NCBI GenBank assembly: GCA_023548195.1
Contig: JAJHZJ010000399.1
Location: 7,073,100 to 7,137,099 of the forward strand
Origin: Bettongia penicillata ogilbyi
Lineage: Eukaryota > Chordata > Mammalia > Diprotodontia > Potoroidae
Direction of reading: 5' to 3'
DNA length: 64,000 bases
Shown in pieces: positions 55,946 through 64,000 of this stretch (within the stretch, counting starts at the first letter, position 1; every line of letters begins with the position of its first letter). Under the pieces are notes generated by a model. The model was not told the DNA's origin and searched no databases. It worked only from the letters and a program-made list of their open reading frames with translations. The position numbers and the translations under genes were made by a program.

Positions 55946-57194
55946 AATGAGAAAAATTAATATTATGCTGTATTATTGAATAATCAGCATTACTCTAATC
56001 AACTCTAACCCCTATTGTGTCAAGTTCCATTTCTCTGTCTAGTTCAAAGTAGAGTGCACCCCAATTGGAACTAAAATGATGACTGACAAATCTGATCACT
56101 CCTAGCTTCTGTGTCATTTAATACTTAATCATTTTAAATTGGTACTTGCTTTGTTTACAGGTAAACAAAGAAGCAGTTTGGGCTGAGTCCCTCTCCAGGG
56201 ACCAGCTCTCCTCTTCTTGCCTTTCCTTGATAAATTAGGGTTTTCAAGGGAAAGGCTAACTAGGGGGGAGTGGAGGAAACTTAATTGATGTGATTCTGAT
56301 TTTCTGACTAAGATAACTATGTCAACTGAGGCCTATGAAGCCATTGTAAACAATACCCTGGTTTCACAGATGAGGGAGTATTAGCACTTCTGGTGCAAGG
56401 GCTGCTGAGCCCTTGGTCATCCATCACTGGTGTCCATCTTCAACCAATTCTCACCTGTGACTCCAAGAAGCTTATCATACACAACAACCACACCCCTTTT
56501 AAAGTTTTCTCTACAAGGGGATTATACCAGGTATAGGGTAAGCAATGTTAGTGAGTTAGAGGGATATATACCCGAAACATGTGAAAACTTTCTCCTGTGG
56601 TGGAATGAGTGAATGAGAATAATTTTTTCCAACAGCCACGAAGCCTGGAAGGAAGTTATTTGCAAGTCATTTACTATACCCTGGGCCATCAACATCCTAA
56701 CTTTTGTCCTGCTACTGGACTTTGATGACTTAAATTCACTTCACAGGAAATTTACAGGATATCTTCTGATGATACACTTTGTCCTATGGAATTAAAGGTC
56801 ATACAACAACAATAGTACTATCATTTAAGGATTACTCTTTGTTTCTAAAGATAAAGTAAAAACAGGCAGTTGAAGTAACTCTTAATTCTTCTCATTCAAA
56901 TGTTTACTAATTGAGATGGTCTTACTTTTGCCAGGGATGGTTCAAATTAGGTATTGTTAGGCCAATAAGAAGGAAAACACACTTTGACTTTAAAAGCTCT
57001 GTCAGCACTCACTTCAGGACATTGGTCATGGAGAGAAGTCATTGATCCATCATATTGGTTACTAGTAAGTTGGATAAAAAAAATTAATCATGCTTATATT
57101 GCTCACCTATTGAAAAGGCCAATCTGAACCATTTTATTTGTTCTATAGTGACTGTAAGAAATTGTAATCTTTCCTTGGAGAAAATCATGCCTCA
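55946..57194. other. Mostly unassigned; possible SINE-like unit at 56380-56770
   Basis: Positions 56690-56755 ('catcctaacttttgtcctgctactggactttgatgac...aattcacttc') resemble the RTE-related tail of the SINE at 2125-2230, so the preceding 300 bases may be a variant SINE. No gene is recognised. Confidence 0.35.
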
Positions 57195-57478
57195 GTTTTC
57201 CTCAGCATCAGTTTACTTGTCACATGATAAAGAAACTGAGACCCAGATATCATGGTCCCACAGACCCAATCTCATGGACCCATGGTCATACAGAACCAAA
57301 ATCCAAACCCAGGTATTTAGAATTCAAATTCCACAGTTCTCCTTCCACCATAACCTGCTACATACTTCTCTTTCATTTTACAGATTAGGAAATAAGTCAC
57401 AAAATTAGTAAATAGTGCAGTCAGGATTTGAAGCCACATCATTTAACTTCAAGTCTGGTGATCATCACATTAAGAAAC
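57195..57478 (-). repeat. Two tandem antisense MIR fragments
   Basis: Both 57195-57360 ('gataaagaaactgagacccag', 'ccaaacccaggtatttagaattc') and 57372-57478 ('cattttacagattaggaaat', 'cagtcaggatttgaagcc') show the reversed MIR order. They may be two insertions or a duplication. Confidence 0.65.
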
Positions 57479-57539
57479 TATAACCTTGGTATGTGTGCAT
57501 ATAGGTAGGTAAATAAGTTAGGTGGATAAGAAAAATTTC

Positions 57540-57710
57540 TACATACATATAATATGCATATACATATACACACATAGATGTACATATACATATGTATTCA
57601 TATATGCATATACATATTCATGTACACATATATAGCTACATAAATATATATACACAAAATCTACATATATATAGGTATGTGTATGTATACACACATATTT
57701 ATATAGCCAT
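57540..57710 (+). repeat. Alternating purine-pyrimidine (ATACAT)-rich tract
   Basis: Degenerate ATATAC/ACATAT units over 170 bases; low-complexity, no coding content. Confidence 0.85.
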
Positions 57711-60189
57711 CTGTGAAATATTAAGTTCTGAAACCATTTTCAATTTTCAGAAACCTAATTCTTTCTAGGAATAAGAAATCGGCATGGGCATACAAAGTTG
57801 ATCAAATTGTCAAGTACATCATGTAACTTTTGTATTTTCAAGTATTACTTCCAAATAAACTACAATGAGTGAAGTTAGGGGAAGACAAATATTATTATAA
57901 AAACATTTATTAAACATCCTCCCATGCATAGTGCATGGGAGTACATAGCGCATAGTGTATGCATAGCCACGAAAAGAAAATTTTGACCCATGTCTTCTTA
58001 CTCCAGTTTCATAGATCTCCATCCCCGTCACTCTAAAACATTATATCTCCTTGAATAAATAACCTTAGAGGTATGATTCTAGTTGTATATCAATTTCAAT
58101 TGTTCTATTTAGTGAAAATGTGGGATCCTTACATACATACATATACATGTCATTTATTTGATCTTTCTACATGATTATAACTTTGTTAGAAAATCTTGAC
58201 TTTCAAATACGTAAGTGATAAAGATATTCACCAGACTTACAAATCATTGTGATCACATACTGCTTTACAAATGCGGTGGGTCTCTCCTTTTGTCTTCCTT
58301 GTAGATGGGGACGATAAGTGTTTTTACTTTTTGATTAGAGTTTAAATTATAGGAAAACCTCAGAAAGAAATGTCTTTTCTTAGAGAAAGAGCAGCAGCAA
58401 TTTCTTCATGCTCTTTCACTTGAACGTATAATGGAAATTTAGCAAAAAGCATTCTTTGTAGCGCTCACATTTCACATAAATGCACTCCATAAAACGTATG
58501 GATACTTGTGGCAGGGATAGTTCTTTTCACTGTGTGTTTCCTTCATTCCTACTTGCCTTCTCTTACTTATTAATTTAAAAAATAAGTTACATACTTGTCT
58601 TTTGGTTTTATATGACTAATGCTGCAATTTATAAACCTACTTTCCTTGCTCAAAAACAACAAAGACAATTACTTAAGCAAAACCAGCAAGGAAAATGACT
58701 ATATCTGTCAGTGTATTCTATTCCCATAAACTCTCAGCTAACTCTCTACCCCGAGAAGGTCTTTCACCCTCTCAAATAATTTGAAAAAAATAAGAATCAA
58801 TTCTTTTTCTATTTATGCCTCTAATAATGTGCATCAGGTATTCTTCAACTTCAATATTTTGTGTGCAACAACTAAACTTGATGTTTACTTTCAACTTTGC
58901 CCTCAACTCATGGCAGGAATAAACCTATTACCTTACTCTAAAGGATAGATTTTCTTTCATGGTATCTATTTGGCCTGATATTTAGGGTGATTTGAATACC
59001 CTTCTACCATGAGGTTATGATTTAGGCCTCCTCTGAAATTATATACTAGGTTTGACTTGTCTTCTATTAAAACATTTTAGTATCACACTATGTACAAAGT
59101 GCTGCTATTCAGAGTTTCAGCCAATGGGAACCTGTGGGATGTGAATCAAATCCCTTCTCACATCCACCCTGACTTTACAAAAGGCCCTCCGTACTTTTTG
59201 TTTATTTTCTCTTCCCCATGTATATTCTCACATAGCATTTTCTGCAACCTTAAACAATTCTTTTTAAAATGAAAATAAAAATGGTTATAAAAAAGCAAAG
59301 TGGTAATGGTAATAGATACATGAACTTCAAACTCTCTCCTACCTATGAAATCATCTCCCATAAACAACAAAATATGAGGAAGTAAAAATGAAATGGTGTT
59401 ACACTCACTTCATATATTTACATGCTGTGTATCTCTATTTTCCTTATATGCTTTAAGATGTGCTGAGAGGAAGAGAACGATTTCCTGTGAGGAAATGTTT
59501 TCTCTTCAATTTTGAAACTTTGAAAATGATATTTCCTCCTTTATACTCACACTAAATTAATGAAGTTTCTTTCTTTTAATAGGAGATATTTTTTTTTATT
59601 GCAGGAGGGAAAAGGGAGGGCCAACTTAGTTCTGTAGTAGTCATTTGAAAAGTTAAATGAGACAGTTATGCCAACACATTTTTTCTTTAAAAAAAAATCA
59701 TTTGATATGGGAAAATAACCCCTTCTCACCATAAAAATCCCTGCTACATACTGTGCTTTACCTCCTATAAGGTTATATAAGCATATGTCATCTCCCCCAC
59801 CCCAAAACTGAGTTAATATAATTCTTGATAATCAAAAATAAGTTTGCAGAAAAAAATACCATATGCGATGACATATGTGGAATGAATCCCATAGGGTCCT
59901 GTCCTTGAGACATCTCTGAAATCAGGTTCAGAATCACACACCCATATAATAGTGACAATTCATCCTAAAAATTCCAGTTTTTGATCCATTTTAAAAAAAT
60001 TCCTGATTAGTCCATATAGATTAAAACCAAGGGACCTTTTCCCCTCTCTTCTTTCTTCTTTCCTTTACCTTCTTTCTGTCTCACCTACTCCCACTCTCTT
60101 TTCTTCTTCCTTCTTCAATTACTCTCCTTATGCTTCCTTTTTCCCTTCCCTTCCAGAAAAATCACAAAACATAGTGTCAGAAAGCTATG
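57711..60189. other. Unassigned intergenic sequence
   Basis: No gene or repeat family recognised. A perfect 10-bp inverted repeat with a 3-base loop lies at 57919-57941. A pyrimidine-rich tract is at 60040-60155. Confidence 0.45.
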
Positions 60190-61304
60190 TGTTCAGCCAA
60201 GGTGGCAGAATGAGAGCATGGACTCACTTTAACTCTACCACCAATTTCTTCAGATATCTCTAAAAGGAAAATCTAAACAAATTTTAAAGTGGCAGAATCC
60301 ACTAAGAGACAGTGTGTGTGTGTGTCCTACGCAGTGTGTGATTTCCTACCCAGAAAAGCCCAGGAGGTCAGAGGGAAAAATCTGTTATATGGGGCTGGGG
60401 GAGCGCAGAGCACACAGGCTTCATCCAGTGCAGACCTTACCATAGCAGAGTAGACAGGACCACTTGGGCATAATGAATTGGAGGCCACAGTGCGGATTCT
60501 TAAGCATACCAGTACAGGACTGGAGTCCAGCAAAACTGAGAGAGAAGCACAGGACTCCCGATAACAGCAGCAGTCACTCTTGAGATGATCAGCCCACAGA
60601 CTAAAAGTTTGAAAGTCACCTACTTGAAATTCTAGGAGCCAAGATGGCAGAACAAGCTGTAAGTGCTCTCACTCTCCATTTGTTGGCCTTAGAAAGCCTA
60701 GAGAATACTGCCCCAGGAAAAATCCTATAATAGGGGGATCAGCAGAATGGGTAAACAGTCTCTCAGCCCAGGAGGCTAGGAAGATCATCAAGGAGAGTCC
60801 ATCTTGCTGTGGTTGAAGGGGACCAGTGAAGGACTGGAACTTTCCCAGACAGTCTGTCTGCAGCGAATCAGGAGGAGATTCTAAGCCCTAGAGGGGTGAA
60901 GAATTTAAACACCAAATCCAGGACCCCAGGTGTGCCTTAGCACAATCAAGGGAATCACGCAGACATTAGAGCAGGTTTAGGTTCACCAGCTACTGAGCAT
61001 GCCTGTACTCTAGTTCAGGGAAGGAGGAGACTTCTTGTCGCCAGACCACACCTTCCCCACCCCTCCCACAGTTAGCTTCAGTATATTCTCAGGAAAACAC
61101 AGAAAGACATTACTTGGCATTGACCTTGGCAAACACCAGCCAGCTCAGCACCAGACAAACGGCAGCATTTTTGCTTCTAGCTGAAAGAACGAGAGGCCAA
61201 AATACACAAAGCCTCAAGTTCTCAGCATAAGAAAACATGGGACAGAGCCCCATGTGCTCCAGAAGCAGAGATCCATTTTAAAAGCCAAGAAAAAGGCAAC
61301 CACC

Positions 61305-62310
61305 ATGAGCAACAAGCAAAGCTGAAAAGCAAAGATCAGAAAATCTTACTATGGGGACAAATATCAAACTACAAATTTAAAACAAACAACATGGAGACTG
61401 TACTTACATCTAAAATCTCAAAAGAGAATAAAAACTAGTCTTAAGCCCAAAGAGCATTCTTGGAAGAAGTCAAGAAGAATTTTGAAAGCCAAATTAGAGA
61501 GGTAGAAGAAAAATTGGCAAGTGATTTTAAAAAATACAATTGACAAAATTAAAAAAAAATTAATTCACTGAAGAAAACAGGTTCTTCAGAAGGAAAATAG
61601 GATAAATGAATAAGGAAGCACAAAACTTACCTAGGAAAATAAGACAAATCGAAAAGGAAGTAGAAAACCTAATTGGAGAAAGTAAGTCCTTAAAAGGAAT
61701 AATTGTAAAAATGGAAAAAGAGGTACAAAAGTTAGCTAAAGAAAACAATTTACTAAAAATTAGAATTGGACAAGTAGAATCCAACGATTCTTTGAGACAT
61801 CAAGAATAAATCAAACAAAATGTACATGTAAAATACCTCCTTGGAAAAACAACTGACCTGGAAAATAGACCCAGGAGAGAACAAATGAGAAATTTGTACC
61901 AAAAAACCACGATAAAAAATAAAAAGCTTCACCAATATATTCCAAGATGTCATAAGGGAAAGCTATCCTGAGGTTGCAGATACAGAGGGCAAAATAGTAA
62001 TCTGAAGAATCCACTATTCATCTCTTGAAAGAGCTCCCAAATTGGAAACACCAAAGATTACTGTTGCCAAATTCCAGAACTATTAAGTAAAGGGGAAAGT
62101 ATTGCAGGCAGCCAGAAAGAAACAATTCAAATATTGAGGAACTATTGAGGAAGGCAACAAAGGATCAATTACCCAGCAAAACTGAGCATATTATTTCATG
62201 AAAAGAAATAGATATTCAATGAAATAACGGATTTCCACACCTTTCTGATGAACACGCCAGAGCTCAATAGAGATTGTGACCTTCAAATAAGAGACACAAG
62301 AGAGGCATAA
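61305..62310 (+). pseudogene. ORF1 pseudogene of L1-D
   Basis: Starts MSNKQS then a stop. An open coiled-coil piece lies at 61606-61809, RRM start near 61850-61890 ('acctggaaaatagacccagg'), and C-terminal domain 62035-62300 ('gccaaattccagaac', 'tacccagcaaaactgagcat') with deletions. Related to L1-C by its 5'UTR and by the Y-Y-G-D-K sequence after the N-terminus. Confidence 0.75.
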
Positions 62311-62615
62311 GAAGGTAAATAGCGGAAAAATTGTTATTCAATATAGGCAAAATGTTTATATCGTTATAGAGAAGGATAATACTTATTAGTCTTTATAACT
62401 GTGTATTTGTTATGACATTTAAAAGGGGTATACATAGATAGAAGGAGCAGGTATAAATTAACTGACATGGTGAAAAAATATGATTAAAGGATGCAAAGGA
62501 ATTGTAACAGGAGAAGAGAAAAGGAGGATGAGGCACAAAAACATATTGTAGTTGAAGGAAAGAGGGGATGGAAATAAGCAGTGCTTGAGATTTATTCTCA
62601 TCTGATTTGGTTCAA

Positions 62616-62789
62616 GGACCTCAGGACAATTTTCCCTTTTAATATCTTGGAATATATTGTCGAGGCTTTTTATTTTTTATCATGGCTTTCTGGTAGAAAT
62701 TTCTTACTTATTCTCTCCTGGGTCTATTTTCCAGGTCAGTTATTTTTCCAAGGAAGTATTTTATATATTTGGTTCAAGTTGAACCAAGT
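62616..62789 (-). repeat. Inverted copy of an L1 ORF1 segment
   Basis: The minus strand here matches 61828-61985 of the same element (CTTGGAAAAA(T)AACTGACCTGG...CCCAGGAGAGAA..., down to the CTTCACC/CCTCGAC and CCAAGATgt/CCAAGATat part). Flanked by copies of ATTTGGTTCAA at 62605-62615, 62767-62777 and 62790-62800. Confidence 0.8.
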
Positions 62790-63136
62790 ATTTGGTTCAA
62801 CAAACTCAGTTAAGTATAGAAATCTAACTTGCCCTATGAGCAGTAGGTGGGGAATGAGGAAAGAGGAGGGAGGGGAGTTTAAAAACCAGGGAAACAGTAG
62901 TAAGGAAAAAAGGGAATAAAAGAGAGGGGGATTGGTAGAAGGGAGGGAAGATGGAGGGAGACAGTGGTAAAAAATAAAATTATTGTGGAAGAGAAAGGAG
63001 AAATAAAGCATAAACTGAGGGAAATAGGATGGAGAGAAAGACATAGGTAGTAACCACGAATATGAATGTGAATAGGATGAACTAACTCTCCCATAAAAAG
63101 GAGGGAAGAGTAAAATGGATTAAAATCTATAATCCT

Positions 63137-64000
63137 GGGGGTAGAGCCAAGATAGTAGAGTACAAAATACTCTAGCTTTTCCCTCACACCCCATGAAATA
63201 CTTGTAAAAGATGACTCTCAACAAATTGTAGAGCAACATAAGTCACAGAACAGAGTGAAAGAGAATTCCAGCCACAGGTAACCAAGAAGGCCAACAGGAA
63301 TGGTCTATCCTAGAGGCTACTGAGGGGAGCAGGGCCCAGCCCCGGTCATGCAGCATTGGGAGGAACAGGACTGAAACAGACCTCCAGAGCAGAATTTCCA
63401 GCAGGGAGGGTCTCAGATCCCTCAACCCACAAGTGCCAAATAAAGCTTCAAATGTCAGTGAAAGGACTTTCACAAATGGGCAAGAGGTTAGTAGGATCCC
63501 CCATTCCACTGGCTTCAGGTGCAGACATCAGAAATGGTGGTGTTAGCAGTGGTGTCAACAGCTGCAGCATCCATCTGTAAAGCGTTCTGTCTAAAACCCC
63601 TGGGGGAATTGAGCAGCTGAGCTGAATTTCAGCCTTGAGTAGCAGTCCTGCTCCCATCTAAAGTCCCTGGAGAAATTGAGCAGTTGATCTGTATCTCAGG
63701 CCTGAGCACAATCCTGGGGTGAGAAGGACTAGGATTCTCCTCTTGAAAAAGAATTCAGAGGTCACATAACTGACTGAGAAAAATGCCCACAAAGGAGGAA
63801 AAAATAATTCCATAGAAGGTTACTTTCTTGGTGAACAGGTATTTCCTTCCATCCTTTCAGACGAGGAAGAAAAATGTATACTGTCAGAGGAAGTCAAGGC
63901 TTCTGCATCCAGTTGCTCCAAAATGAATACGCAATGACTCAGGCCATGGAATAGCTTGAAAAGCGAGTCAACAGCTTGCTAAAGGAGACCTCAAAAATGC
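63137..64000 (+). mobile_element. Old L1-E (L1-B type): 5'UTR and ORF1 start, cut by the window edge
   Basis: Starts GGGGGTAGAGCCAAGATAG, the same 5'UTR type as L1-B (32515). ORF1 begins with ATG at 63783 and reaches 'aacagcttgctaaaggagacc' at the window end. Early frameshifts are visible ('ccatagaaggttactttcttgg' is out of phase with the ATG), so ORF1 is already a pseudogene. Confidence 0.75.

Larger units (their letters stand above)
60190..63136 (+). mobile_element. Old L1-D: two-module 5'UTR, ORF1 and spacer
   Basis: Module 1 starts near 60196 (AGCCAAGGTGGCAGAATGAG) and module 2 near 60637 (GGAGCCAAGATGGCAGAAC). ORF1 runs 61305-62310 and the purine-rich spacer 62311-63100, with 'gaatgtgaataggatgaac' marking the very start of ORF2 near 63063. 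Another 5'UTR begins at 63137 and the ORF2 body is not in the window. An inverted ORF1 fragment lies inside the spacer. Confidence 0.8.

Noticed and set aside
56150..57190. Possible exon or gene fragment
   Set aside because: Short frames without domain; part of it resembles a SINE tail.

Overview
This is an AT-rich mammalian window that looks marsupial. It contains marsupial-type tRNA-related SINEs with an RTE-like 3' tail, an RTE LINE fragment, and a large series of L1 and ORF2-less 'half-L1' (HAL1) retrotransposons of the kind known from opossum. I found no host gene: no spliced exon series, no rRNA gene and no functional tRNA gene. The species cannot be fixed by eye; a didelphid opossum is plausible and an Australian marsupial is not excluded.

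Layout. 1-8 kb: mostly unassigned sequence with MIR, RTE, SINE, a solo LTR, a detached L1 5'UTR and an L2 tail. 8-14 kb: a CR1/L3 fragment, an old HAL1, then a degraded provirus (LTR, pol with a recognisable DD35E integrase, LTR) split by an antisense L1 3' end. 14-18 kb: antisense L1 pieces. 18-28 kb: HAL1 copy H1, unassigned sequence, and a full-length antisense HAL1 (H2) with a 16-bp target duplication that splits an old CR1/L3 element. 28-32.5 kb: an old L1 (L1-A) whose 5'UTR is split by an ERV that keeps LTRs and a broken env but no gag or pol. 32.5-55 kb: nested old L1s (L1-B, C, X, X2, Y) hit by HAL1 copies H3, H6, H4 and H5. 55-60 kb: mostly unassigned, with MIRs. 60-64 kb: two more old L1 5' ends, the last running off the window.

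The only intact retrotransposon gene is the 366-codon ORF1 of H4 (45238-46338). HAL1 elements lack ORF2, so they are expected to depend on L1 ORF2p supplied in trans. All old L1 ORF2 copies here are broken, so the window itself supplies none.

The nesting gives a relative chronology: CR1/L3, MIR and L2 are oldest, then old L1s and ERVs, then HAL1 insertions, with H4 apparently youngest (open ORF1, CpG-rich 5'UTR). Points most worth checking: a PIP-box-like N-terminus conserved in ORF1p, an antisense ORF shared by the 5'UTRs of four HAL1 copies, a shared A7 frameshift in ORF1, a possible 3' transduction by H3, the env-only ERV, and an inverted ORF1 fragment in an L1 spacer.
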